Below are positions 8,898 through 17,208 of a stretch of DNA of 64,000 nucleotides, piece after piece. Origin of the DNA: an uncultured Flavobacteriaceae bacterium (GTDB lineage Bacteria; Bacteroidota; Bacteroidia; Flavobacteriales; Flavobacteriaceae); assembly GCA_947493175.1 (NCBI GenBank), contig CANLQD010000004.1:248001-312000 (forward strand), in the 5' to 3' direction. Positions within the stretch are counted from its first letter, which is position 1, and the number at the start of each line of letters is the position of its first letter. The translations under genes and the position numbers were made by a program. The notes under the pieces were generated by a model. It was not told the DNA's origin. It worked only from the letters and a program-made list of their open reading frames with translations, and made no database searches.

Positions 8898-10598
8898 ATG
8901 ACGATGAAAAACAACACCTTCCTATTCCTTTTTGTACTATCCCTATCATTTTTAAATGCCCAGGACCGGGTCACCGGTGAAGCGTTTGCCACCCGTTCCG
9001 AAGTATTGGCCCAAAACGGTATGGTGGCGACCAGTCACCCCCTGGCCACCCAAATCGGACTTGATATCCTCAAAAATGGTGGCAATGCCATCGATGCGGC
9101 CATAGCGGCGAATGCCGCCCTCGGTCTCATGGAGCCTACCGGCTGCGGTATCGGAGGTGATCTATTTGCAATCGTATGGGACGGAAAAACACAAAAACTA
9201 TACGGACTCAATGCCAGTGGTCGTTCACCCCAAAAATTGACATTGGACTATTTTGAAAAACAGGGCATGGAGAAAATCCCTTCCCACGGACCCTTACCTG
9301 TAAGCGTACCGGGAGCTGTAGATGGCTGGTTCGAACTGCATGATAAATTTGGCGCTACACCGATGGAGGAACTCCTCGCTCCCGCCATTGAATACGCCGA
9401 AAAGGGCTTTCCTTTAACAGAATTGATTGCTTGGTATCTACAGCGTACCGTTCCTTTTTTTGAAGCAAAAGGCTTTCCCAACATCGATGATACCTATAAA
9501 CAGCAGAACGGTAGTAGCTTGCCCAAAGAGGGTGAAATCTATAAGAATCCCTATTTGGCGAACACCTATCGCAAAATTGCCAAGGGTGGCCGCGACGCCT
9601 TTTACAAGGGCGATATTGCGAAAACCATCGGGAAATTTATCAAGGAACAAGGTGGTTTTCTCTCCGCAAAGGACCTGGCGGCCCACAAATCGGAATGGGT
9701 AGAACCTGTATCTATCAACTACCGGGGATATGATGTGTGGGAACTACCCCCTAATGGACAAGGCATTGCCGCCTTGCAAATGTTGCAGATTTTGGAAGGC
9801 TATGACTTTTCGAAAATAGCATTTGGCAGTGCCGAACACCTGCATCTGTTCACCGAAGCCAAAAAATTGGCCTTCGAGGACCGTGCCAAATACTATGCTG
9901 ATATGAATTTTTTCGACACTCCGGTAGAGCAGCTGCTTTCTGATGCCTATGCAGACGAACGCCGCCAGCAAATCGGAGCCCGTGCGGGCACATACCTTGC
10001 AGGGGAAATTAGTGCCGGCGAAACTATTTATATGACCGTGGCCGATAAAGAGGGAACCATGATCTCCCTAATTCAAAGCAATTACCGGGGTATGGGTTCA
10101 GGCATGGCACCACCGAAATTAGGCTTTATGTTACAAGATCGGGGTGAGCTCTTTAGCCTCCAACGTGGGCAGGCAAATACCTATGAGCCTGGTAAGCGTC
10201 CTTTTCATACCATTATTCCCGCTTTTGTATCCAAAGATGGCAAACCCTTTCTCAGTTTTGGCGTTATGGGGGGTGATTTTCAACCCATGGGCCATACCCA
10301 AATCGTCATGAACCTGATCGACTTTGGTATGAACCTACAAGAGGCAGGCGATGCCCCCAGATGGGACCATACGGGTGGGGCAAGTCCCATAGGTGCTATT
10401 ACAGAGGATACCGGTCAGATCCGCGTAGAGTCCGGCATTCCCTATACCACCGTGCGAGGACTGATGGACAAAGGCCACCGTGTCGGTTTCACCCGAGGAG
10501 CCTATGGTGGCTACCAAGCAATCCTATGGGATACCAAAAACAAGGTCTACCATGGCGCCTCTGAAAGCCGAAAGGATGGGCAGGCAGCGGGATACTAG
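8898..10598 (+). CDS. gamma-glutamyltransferase family protein
   Basis: A 566-residue N-terminal-nucleophile hydrolase precursor with a signal peptide (about residues 1-21). The large-subunit part holds the substrate-binding Arg (about Arg109, NASGRSP) and GCGIGGD; self-cleavage would occur before Thr376 in GETIYMTVAD, producing the small subunit. The usual gamma-glutamyl enzymes have TTHxSVVD here; this protein keeps the nucleophilic Thr but replaces the next Thr and His by Ile and Tyr. It belongs to the superfamily, but its donor specificity may not be glutathione. It acts in the periplasm. Start: two in-frame ATGs lie 6 bases apart (8898 and 8904), and either is possible. Confidence 0.9.
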   Translation: MTMKNNTFLFLFVLSLSFLNAQDRVTGEAFATRSEVLAQNGMVATSHPLATQIGLDILKNGGNAIDAAIAANAALGLMEPTGCGIGGDLFAIVWDGKTQKLYGLNASGRSPQKLTLDYFEKQGMEKIPSHGPLPVSVPGAVDGWFELHDKFGATPMEELLAPAIEYAEKGFPLTELIAWYLQRTVPFFEAKGFPNIDDTYKQQNGSSLPKEGEIYKNPYLANTYRKIAKGGRDAFYKGDIAKTIGKFIKEQGGFLSAKDLAAHKSEWVEPVSINYRGYDVWELPPNGQGIAALQMLQILEGYDFSKIAFGSAEHLHLFTEAKKLAFEDRAKYYADMNFFDTPVEQLLSDAYADERRQQIGARAGTYLAGEISAGETIYMTVADKEGTMISLIQSNYRGMGSGMAPPKLGFMLQDRGELFSLQRGQANTYEPGKRPFHTIIPAFVSKDGKPFLSFGVMGGDFQPMGHTQIVMNLIDFGMNLQEAGDAPRWDHTGGASPIGAITEDTGQIRVESGIPYTTVRGLMDKGHRVGFTRGAYGGYQAILWDTKNKVYHGASESRKDGQAAGY

Positions 10599-10845
10599 GG
10601 AAGTTCAAGCTCAAGTGATATATTTCAAAACAGTCTTTAAATGTATGGTATAAGATTCCAAGAAAGAGGCTGAATAGTATAACCTCCTCATTGGGGTTTG
10701 TTAGTTACGGTTATTCCGTAGCATACAAAATATCATACAACAACGGAAAGTAATCGCTTCTTCCCTCACCCGACCTACCCTTTCCCTCATTGCCGATTTT
10801 TTAGCTCACTAGACCAACGTAGTTTCGTAGCAAAGAAAAACTGCG

Positions 10846-11544
10846 ATGACGGTAAAAATCACCATTCCGGAACCCTGTCATGAAGACTGGCAGAACATGA
10901 CCTCTACCCAAAAAGGGGCCTTTTGCGAAAGCTGCGCCAAAGAGGTCATCGATTTTACGACGACTTCTAGGCGAGAGTTGGCTCAAAAAATACGTAAGGG
11001 CGACTCTCTATGCGGGCGATTTAAACCGGAACAACTGAATACGCCTTTACCGTCGGTATCGCAAAGCCAGTTTCGAAAGCGGGCCGCTCTGCTAGGATTT
11101 ACCTCTTTATTAGCCCTTGGGAGTCCAGCTTTGGCGCAGGAAACACCACCAGTACCAATTCATGAGGTGGAGAGCGATTATATCTTAGGACTAGTAGTTC
11201 CCGAAATACCTTTGCAGGATTCAGTGACCATCAAAGGGCAGGTCAGTGACCTTACTGGACCGTTGCCTGGAGCTAATGTGGAGCTTCAAGGTACAGCCTA
11301 TAGCGTTCAGGCCGATATGAAGGGGCAATATGAGTTGACCATTCACTTTTCCGAAGTGGAACGTCACAACACCTTAGTATTTCAATATTTCGGCTTTGAA
11401 ACCAAAACGAGGAAAATAGATGAGACAGCCACGGTGGTGAATGTTGAATTAATAGAGTCGGAGGAGGTACTTCTTGGTGAGGTGTTTGTGATGCGAAAAC
11501 AAAATTTTCTTAACCTCGTTGGAAATTGGTTTCGTAAAAACTAG
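10846..11544 (+). CDS. membrane protein with Cys-rich N-terminal module and carboxypeptidase-regulatory-like domain
   Basis: A 232-residue protein. Residues 1-65 form a small cytoplasmic module with the conserved pattern PEPCHEDW, GAFCESCAKEV and LCGRF (four cysteines); I have seen this as the N terminus of many Bacteroidota membrane proteins, and it may bind a metal or act in redox sensing. One membrane segment follows (about 76-96), then a CarboxypepD_reg-like beta domain (about 124-205, starting TIKGQVSDL and including NVELQGT), the domain found at the N terminus of TonB-dependent receptors. Function unknown; it precedes the tandem small-protein cluster but is separated from it by about 100 bases. 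Confidence 0.8.
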   Translation: MTVKITIPEPCHEDWQNMTSTQKGAFCESCAKEVIDFTTTSRRELAQKIRKGDSLCGRFKPEQLNTPLPSVSQSQFRKRAALLGFTSLLALGSPALAQETPPVPIHEVESDYILGLVVPEIPLQDSVTIKGQVSDLTGPLPGANVELQGTAYSVQADMKGQYELTIHFSEVERHNTLVFQYFGFETKTRKIDETATVVNVELIESEEVLLGEVFVMRKQNFLNLVGNWFRKN

Positions 11545-11647
11545 GATTGCCCTATTGAACAAGTTGGTCTTTTATACTGGCTATGGTTTTCCGAACGGAA
11601 CATCCTGTAACAATTTTGAAGGTTTTACTACCTATCAATAAAGTAAG

Positions 11648-11917
11648 ATGATGGGAAGCGCTAGTCAGCCAATGTTAGTAGTCAAGTACAATAGGGCTTT
11701 GTTAAAAAAGAGAAAACTCAAAGAGGTTAAGGACTTATTGATGGAGACCTCGCGCAAGACAGAAGTAGAATTCAAAAAGGTTTCTTCGATAGAATTGGCC
11801 CGTATCAAAACGGAGATTCGTCATAAGGCTAGGAAAGAGGCCAAATTTCAAATAGCGCTTTTACTCGCTTGTTTAGTGGTGGTCACTTTATTTTTATACT
11901 GGTTGCTCTACACATAA
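11648..11917 (+). CDS. small basic single-pass membrane protein, copy 1 of a tandem family
   Basis: An 89-residue protein: a basic N-terminal half with NRALLKKRKLKEVKDL, a stretch ending VEFKKVSSIELARIK, a basic helix, and one C-terminal membrane helix (about 68-88, ending FLYWLLYT). It aligns along its whole length with three neighbours downstream, which share the NR-LLK-K-KD core and the TEVEFKK/TQVEFKH motif. The topology would be N-in with a charged cytoplasmic part. No known family recognised. A second in-frame ATG at 11651 could also be used. Confidence 0.7.
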   Translation: MMGSASQPMLVVKYNRALLKKRKLKEVKDLLMETSRKTEVEFKKVSSIELARIKTEIRHKARKEAKFQIALLLACLVVVTLFLYWLLYT

Positions 11918-11975
11918 ATTGAACGGCTGCTTTGCGGCAGTATTCCTTTTTTAGCATCATACAACTAAAACTACT

Positions 11976-12250
11976 ATGGAAGACGAAGTATTTTCACAGC
12001 GTACAATCAATGTTCTAAAGAACAATCGCGCCTTGTTAAAGAGACCATCTTTTAAAGACATACAGAAACAGTTTTACAAGTCTTCAAGAAAGACCAAATT
12101 GGAATTTAAAAAGTCTCTTCGGAAGAACTTCAGCGTATTAAAGCGGTTATTCGACTCAAGGCGAAGAGGGATGCTCGTACTGAACTCTTAATGTATCTGG
12201 TTTATGTCTTTTCAGTAGCAGTTTTCCTTTACTGGCTTTTGTATACATAA
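11976..12250 (+). pseudogene. small basic membrane protein, copy 2, split by a one-base frameshift
   Basis: Read from ATG 11976, the frame runs NNRALLKRPSFKDIQ and KLEFKK in good alignment with copies 1 and 3, then loses similarity and stops at 12191. Shifting by one base after the A-run at 12108-12112 restores the family sequence (VSSEELQRIK, then a membrane helix ending FLYWLLYT) with a stop at 12248-12250. The run has five A where six would keep the frame. The total restored length is 91 residues, as in the neighbours. Possible explanations are a real single-base deletion, a sequencing error in the homopolymer, or a -1 slip on AAAAAG. Confidence 0.75.
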
Positions 12251-12313
12251 GCTCCCTACGCCACTTTGCAGAGGTTCCTTTTCTTTTCAGTATCTTACGA
12301 CTAAAACCACTTC

Positions 12314-12598
12314 ATGTCTGGCGCAGGTTTTGCATCTCACGCTTCTAACGTACTTAAGGGCAACCGGGTTTTGCTCAAAAGACGCAAGTATAAAGACATC
12401 AAGGAACTCGTTTATGAAACTGCTGGGAAGACCCAAGTTGAATTCAAACATATCAGCAGTGAAGAGTTGCAACGCATCAAACAAACCATCCGGGAACAAC
12501 ACCGATTGCAAGTTCGTTTTGAGTTGCAGCTATATGGGTTATGCTTGTTACTAGCGATTGGGTTGGTCTACTTTTTGGTTTGGTTCTTCTATTTGTGA
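12314..12598 (+). CDS. small basic single-pass membrane protein, copy 3
   Basis: A 94-residue member of the same tandem family: GNRVLLKRRKYKDIKEL, then KTQVEFKHISSEELQRIK, a basic helix and one C-terminal membrane helix (about 71-92) ending WFFYL. The 30-40 bases before the start (CCTTTTCTTTTCAG, then ACTAAAACCACTTC) resemble those before copy 2, so the duplicated unit includes the upstream region. Function unknown. Confidence 0.7.
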   Translation: MSGAGFASHASNVLKGNRVLLKRRKYKDIKELVYETAGKTQVEFKHISSEELQRIKQTIREQHRLQVRFELQLYGLCLLLAIGLVYFLVWFFYL

Positions 12599-13024
12599 CG
12601 ATAAGTTGGGGTATGATATTATATACTTTACATTTTAAGGGAATGATAATAGTTCTCCTTATAAAGCTAGGCTATTCTTTGGTGATCCAGAATTGTAGAC
12701 CGTATGGGAAACACACGAATAACTATAATACCCCGTAAGACGCTTACCTACCGGACTGGCTAGCGTTGTCTGGCGATATGGAACGTGCGAAAAAATCCCT
12801 GCATACATGCGATCGTGTTTGGAATAGATACGAAGTGGTCTATTTTGCCTATTGCGGTCAAAAGGATAGTGTCATGAAAAACAGAAAGTATTGGTAACGA
12901 AATCAAAAAAATACTTCGGGATGCCAAGTTGAAGAAGTAGTGTGTCGGATAGGAACCCAAAACAATGCTTTTGTAACAAAACCTCTTTTTTTCCTACCCA
13001 TAATTGAACCAACACAGTAGCGTT
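12599..13024. other. intergenic gap inside the small-protein cluster
   Basis: About 425 bases between copies 3 and 4. Only short frames are present, for example a plus-strand frame of about 40 codons near 12778 that resembles nothing I know. It has about the length of one more copy plus spacer, so it may be a decayed copy, but I could not align any part of it convincingly to the family. Confidence 0.4.
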
Positions 13025-13294
13025 ATGGCAGGAGGAGGCATTGCAGGGGCGATTACCAGCTTAAAGAATAACCGCAACCTATTAAAAAAGCGAAATCGAA
13101 AGAACAAAGGAGATGTGTACGGACGGGAGGGTGTTACCAAACTGAACCTAAAGCAGTCTACCGAGCAGGACATGCGAATTATTCGTAAGAAAATTGCTGA
13201 ACACAAACGACAGGAACGAAGAATCTGGGTGGTAACGATTATCTTGACTTTATTGATTTTGTATGGTGTATATATTTGGTTGTTCATTGGATAA
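13025..13294 (+). CDS. small basic single-pass membrane protein, copy 4 (divergent)
   Basis: An 89-residue protein from the ATG at 13025; a TTG 21 bases earlier is in frame but the ATG matches the family start better. It has the shared N-terminal core (LKNNRNLLKKRNRKNKG), a diverged middle (VTKLNLKQSTEQDMRIIRKK) and a C-terminal membrane helix (about 70-88). It is the most diverged of the four copies. A hairpin follows 15 bases after the stop. Confidence 0.65.
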   Translation: MAGGGIAGAITSLKNNRNLLKKRNRKNKGDVYGREGVTKLNLKQSTEQDMRIIRKKIAEHKRQERRIWVVTIILTLLILYGVYIWLFIG

Positions 13295-13308
13295 TACATA
13301 AAATGGTA

Positions 13309-13329
13309 GGTCTTGCGTTGCACAAGACC
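13309..13329 (+). terminator. possible terminator after the small-protein cluster
   Basis: GGTCTTG (13309-13315) pairs perfectly with CAAGACC (13323-13329) across a 7-base loop, 15 bases after the stop of copy 4. The T-rich tail is weak, so this may be only a small hairpin. Confidence 0.35.
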
Positions 13330-13423
13330 CTATCCAAATATTTTAAAAAATACAAAACATACACCCTCGAAGCGGTATTCCATCATATGAAGTTTAACTC
13401 TAAATGTTCCTGGAATTTGAAAT

Positions 13424-13807
13424 CTATACCTCGGTGTGCTTATATTCCAACAACCAGTCAAATTGTACAAACTCCAAGACCTTTTTATGAGTCGCTTCAA
13501 GCACGACTTCGGGAGCCATACCTGCAAGATAGGCCTGTTTCCAACGAGAGGCGCAAAGACACCATTGGTCTCCGGGTTTCAAGCCTGGAAAGTTAAAATG
13601 CGGTATAGGTGTGCTAAGGTCGTTACCTTTTGATTTGGTGTAATGCAGAAACTCTTCGGTCATAACGGCACAGATTACATGGGTACCAATATCTTCTTCC
13701 CCGGTTCGGCAGTAACCGTCTCTGTAAAAACCGGTTATCGGTTGAAAGCAGCAGGGACGCAATTCACCACCCAGTACATTTTTGGGTTTCTTCATTTTTG
13801 GTTCCAT
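13424..13807 (-). CDS. DUF2237 family protein
   Basis: A 127-residue protein with the full DUF2237 pattern: NVLGGELRPC, TGFYRDGYC, EDIGTHVICAVMTEEFL, GNDLSTPIP, PGLKPGDQWCLCASRW and PEVVLEATH. The conserved cysteines suggest a metal or redox centre, but the biochemical function is unknown. The start is either Met at 13807 or Met at 13795 (MKKPKNVLG); the second fits the usual family length better. It is a single gene with a 345-base AT-rich upstream region that carries a strong inverted repeat. Confidence 0.9.
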   Translation of the reverse strand: MEPKMKKPKNVLGGELRPCCFQPITGFYRDGYCRTGEEDIGTHVICAVMTEEFLHYTKSKGNDLSTPIPHFNFPGLKPGDQWCLCASRWKQAYLAGMAPEVVLEATHKKVLEFVQFDWLLEYKHTEV

Positions 13808-14152
13808 TGGATTGGTTTAGTGGTGTTTTTTGAGAACGCAGTGCTTATTAAAACATAAGAGAGCGAAATGCACTCCGAAATGGGCCATCTCGCGGACAAG
13901 AATAGATTTTTATAGTTTTTCATGGCAATTTGCTTGGTTTTTTCTGTAATATAATCATATTGTTTAATATTTTTCATTAAATGTTAAACAATATTTCAAA
14001 TTTAAAGCGTCCCTAGCGTAATGGTCAAACCGATTAAAAAGTAGCAGGAGGGAAGAAAAAATGAGATAAAGTCGTCTTTAAACCTCAGGTCGTAACAAAT
14101 GCGCTAGTTTGGCTACTAATCAAATAAATCCTTAACCTAATAGCTGTTACCG
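13808..14152. other. AT-rich regulatory gap between DUF2237 and EcsC genes
   Basis: No convincing gene. The 345 bases separate two divergent genes and should hold both promoters. The notable structure is an 11-base perfect inverted repeat (13957-13967 and 13984-13994). TAGTTTGG near 14106 is one base short of a TAnnTTTG box for the EcsC gene. Confidence 0.5.
13957..13994. repeat. 11-base inverted repeat, possible operator
   Basis: ATATTGTTTAA (13957-13967) and its exact reverse complement TTAAACAATAT (13984-13994) flank a 16-base AT-rich spacer. It lies about 150 bases upstream of both divergent genes. The half sites with a 27-base centre-to-centre distance look more like a regulator site than a terminator; no T-tract follows on either strand. 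Confidence 0.5.
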
Positions 14153-14941
14153 ATGCCGCAGACCCAGTCACTCACCGCTTCCGACCTAGCTACCTTGAAA
14201 TCTGCCAAACAAAAAATGGAAAATGTTCATTGGGCAATGCAAGGGCTCAATAAGGTAGGGAATGTTATTGAAAGCCGTATTGCACTGCTGCCTCAAAAAC
14301 AACAGCGATGGTTACAGCAACTTAGCTATAAGGCCTTGCAAAGTGTTGTCAAGGCAAATCTGGTTTCCATGAAGAAGGGCAAGGTGAAATCGGATCCGTG
14401 GAACAAGACCTATAAGGCACTGGTCGCCTCCTCTGGATTGGTGGGTGGGGCCCTTGGCGCCTCTGCCTTTGCCGTGGATCTGACTTTGGCAACCAAATTG
14501 ATGATGCGTTCCATTATGGACATCGCCCGTAACGAAGGTGAAGACCTTTCGGAACTCGATACACAGTTGGCATGTTTGCAAGTTTTTGCCCTTGGCGGCA
14601 ATACCAAACACGATGATGGCCTCGATACTGGCTACTACGCTTCCCGCATTGCCATGGGATCGGCGGTTAAGGGAGGGACGAAAGCATTGGAGGGACTTTT
14701 ACGCGGCAGTAGCAATCCGCTTTTGCAATTTATAGCTTCGATAGCGGCCCGTTTTAGTGTTCAGGTATCCGAAAAATTTGTGGCGCAGGCGATTCCTATT
14801 TTGGGGGCTGCAGGAGGGGCCACCATAAACCTGGCATTCATCCACCATTTTCAAAGTATGGCTCAGGCACATTTTGCTATCAGAAGATTAGAAAGAACGT
14901 ACGGGGAAGAAACGGTGAAGACCGCTTATGAGGTTGTTTAA
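14153..14941 (+). CDS. EcsC family protein
   Basis: A 262-residue EcsC-family protein. The segment from about residue 90 to 145 (LVGGALGASAFAVDL, LATKLMMRSIMDIA, EDLSELDTQL, CLQVFALGG) is the family signature. The family is named from the third gene of the Bacillus ecs ABC-transporter operon, but stand-alone proteins like this one have no assigned function. It contains Gly/Ala-rich hydrophobic helices (about 83-110 and 210-235) but no signal peptide, so it is probably membrane-associated from the cytoplasmic side. It is transcribed alone. Confidence 0.85.
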   Translation: MPQTQSLTASDLATLKSAKQKMENVHWAMQGLNKVGNVIESRIALLPQKQQRWLQQLSYKALQSVVKANLVSMKKGKVKSDPWNKTYKALVASSGLVGGALGASAFAVDLTLATKLMMRSIMDIARNEGEDLSELDTQLACLQVFALGGNTKHDDGLDTGYYASRIAMGSAVKGGTKALEGLLRGSSNPLLQFIASIAARFSVQVSEKFVAQAIPILGAAGGATINLAFIHHFQSMAQAHFAIRRLERTYGEETVKTAYEVV

Positions 14942-15168
14942 AGCCAATTAAATTCAAGGTAGGTGCAACATGAATATGCTTCGAAAGAGCTTAGTAATAT
15001 TCTACCCTGTCCGTATCCAGCGCGTGTAACGAGAGGAATGTGCTGAGAATGATGTCGGTCCTCTGATGCAGAATTCACCTAAAGCCGCAAAGAAAAAATA
15101 GTGTTCTATGATTTTAAACGCAAAATATTAGGTGTTGCGGTATCTCGCAGACTGAGAAAGTCCAGACT

Positions 15169-16866
15169 TCAACTCCCCTTTTTTTCGAACCGCAGATTCC
15201 GCACACGACCGGTAGAGACCTTGATACCAATAATGGTATTGGTGGCGTCCCTTATAAATTCAGTGACGATATTACCGTGCCTAAAAAGGTCTTGTTTGAT
15301 TATTTCCATCGAAAGATCACTATTTCGACGGTGGGTGGCGGTCAACTTTCCCTCAATGACCTTGTAGTGATAAGCGGTGTCGAGCTCCGGACTATAAAAG
15401 GTACCTGTATAGGTTGTTAAATCTACCTTTTCCGGATCAACAGCTTCATAAGGGGACAGGGTGATGGTTGGACTGTTTTCCTGATATACCCGCATACGTT
15501 GTTCATTTTCACCATTCAAGAATTCTACATACACGTTCACCGGCACTTGTAGCATTCTGAATTTTGTGTTCGAAATAGGAGCCAGCGGTGATTCGTTTCC
15601 TGCTCCACGAACATAACGTAGGGTATCATTCTTCAAAACAATTTTTCTGGGGATTCGCTGTTCTTCCCACCAGTAGTCATTTTCAAACTGTTTTAATTGT
15701 TCTGTTGCCAAATTGATAAAAGTTTCGGGTTTACGCTCCTCTTGTGTTCTTTCTTCTTTAAAGTCGGTGGCAAGATACAGGTCTGCTACCTGATGGGCTA
15801 AAGACACTGGGTTTGAACTCCCTCGATTTGAAAATACCGATACCGCAAAATCTTGCTCTGGGAATCGGGTCAAATAAGAGCGATAGCCTGCATCGGCACC
15901 ACTATGCTGTATTTGTTGCAAACCTTTATAAGAACCTACAAACTGTCCGTAAGCGCCTCCAAAGGTTTCACCACTGTTCAAGACTGCCAAGGTGTTCATT
16001 TGATCAATGATAGCTTTGCTCCCTACTTTTATATCCTGAAAATTCATAGCCCACTTGCTCAAATCAATAACCGTTGTGAAAAGACTGGTGGCACCCACAT
16101 TGGCGAAGCTCAGTACACTCTTTTGAAATTCATCAGCGTTAGCACTGTACGAATAAGCCCTATTTTTTACAATTCTTTCATGGTCATCATAGAAAAGCGA
16201 ATGCTCCATTTTTAGTGGCTGAAAGATTTCTTGCTGGGTAAAGTCAGCGAACGATTTTCCGCTGACCCTGGCCACCACTTCCGCAAGAAGCGTGAAGCCT
16301 GTATTACAGTATAGATATTCTTCCCCTGGTTTAAAGTTAAGTTCCTTTTGCTTGGACACCAATTTAAGAATGTGCTCTTTCGTAATCACATCGTCGAACC
16401 GCCATCCGGCCATTGCCAGGAGGTCCCATTGGTCGCGCATGCCACTTGTATGGGTCGCCAAATGCCGCAAGGTAATGCGCTCGCCAAAATCGGGCACCTC
16501 CGGGATATAGGTTCGGATATCGTCATCAAGTGAAAGCTTGCCTTCATCCGCCAACAACAACAACGAGAAAACAGTAAATTGTTTAGAGACCGAGGCTACA
16601 TGAAAGACTGTCGTAGAGGTCACTGGAATATCATATTCCATATTGGCACTACCATAGCCTTTTTTGAAGACAATTTCCCCATTCTGAACCACCGCGATGG
16701 CAGCTCCCGGCTTTTTGATGTCATCAAAATCTGTAAAAATTTGGTCAATAGACGTTTCCATGGAAGTAACCTTCGGTTTAGGGTGGGATGATTGGGCGGA
16801 AACGATCGTGCTGGCCGTGAAAAATAAAAATAGAAAGAGTTGAAGGTGTTTTTGAAGTCGATTCAT
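15169..16866 (-). CDS. exported serine hydrolase, beta-lactamase/penicillin-binding-protein fold
   Basis: A 565-residue protein with a signal peptide (about 1-24). Residues about 36-390 form a class C beta-lactamase-like domain with the SxxK motif Ser92-Val-Ser-Lys95 (ASVSKQF), the YxN-type motif in YCNTGF and a later HSGADAGYRS region in place of KTG. A C-terminal beta domain of about 170 residues follows, as in many Bacteroidota members. Such proteins are D-aminopeptidases, esterases or carboxypeptidases; true beta-lactamase activity is unlikely. No neighbour suggests the substrate; a 7TM-AraC regulator is divergent upstream. Confidence 0.88.
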   Translation of the reverse strand: MNRLQKHLQLFLFLFFTASTIVSAQSSHPKPKVTSMETSIDQIFTDFDDIKKPGAAIAVVQNGEIVFKKGYGSANMEYDIPVTSTTVFHVASVSKQFTVFSLLLLADEGKLSLDDDIRTYIPEVPDFGERITLRHLATHTSGMRDQWDLLAMAGWRFDDVITKEHILKLVSKQKELNFKPGEEYLYCNTGFTLLAEVVARVSGKSFADFTQQEIFQPLKMEHSLFYDDHERIVKNRAYSYSANADEFQKSVLSFANVGATSLFTTVIDLSKWAMNFQDIKVGSKAIIDQMNTLAVLNSGETFGGAYGQFVGSYKGLQQIQHSGADAGYRSYLTRFPEQDFAVSVFSNRGSSNPVSLAHQVADLYLATDFKEERTQEERKPETFINLATEQLKQFENDYWWEEQRIPRKIVLKNDTLRYVRGAGNESPLAPISNTKFRMLQVPVNVYVEFLNGENEQRMRVYQENSPTITLSPYEAVDPEKVDLTTYTGTFYSPELDTAYHYKVIEGKLTATHRRNSDLSMEIIKQDLFRHGNIVTEFIRDATNTIIGIKVSTGRVRNLRFEKKGS

Positions 16867-17208
16867 GATGTTGTTTGTTTGTTGACTGATCCGTGATGCT
16901 CAAGATATGGAATTTTAGGAGGATGACCATTTATGCCCATGAGAAGTTCTGGCAAAAACCCGGAGGTTTTTACGCGATAATCGAAATTTAAATACTGCGA
17001 CTTTTACTTCAAAATTAAACGCTGAATTTTCTTTTGTGCCTTGTGGGCCTGTCATGGCTTCACCCAGCCGTTTCGGTGGACGAAGGCCCCGAGCCAGTTT
17101 GTGTATAATGGTCGGGTCATCGAACCTATTGATATCATGAACTGGAGTTTGCCGAAAGGCCACGTCGTACATTACAATTTCTCATACATTCTTGCTACTT
17201 TTAATCTT
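16867..17208. other. divergent intergenic region, serine hydrolase / AraC regulator
   Basis: About 340 bases between divergent genes. The regulator's frame stays open upstream to 17041, but those 56 codons do not look like protein (no hydrophobic N terminus, odd Trp/His use), so I leave them out. No strong promoter box or hairpin seen. Confidence 0.4.

Noticed and set aside
8138..8992. 284-codon minus-strand frame
   Set aside because: It lies across the end of the exported protein gene and the start of the gamma-glutamyltransferase gene on the opposite strand, both well supported, and its product looks like no protein family.
12760..12960. 66-codon minus-strand frame in the small-protein cluster
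   Set aside because: No similarity to anything and no start signal; the stretch is better described as an empty or decayed gap.
17041..17208. Longer start for the 7TM-AraC regulator
   Set aside because: The 56 extra residues lack protein-like character, and the family begins directly with the first membrane helix, as the ATG at 17209 gives.
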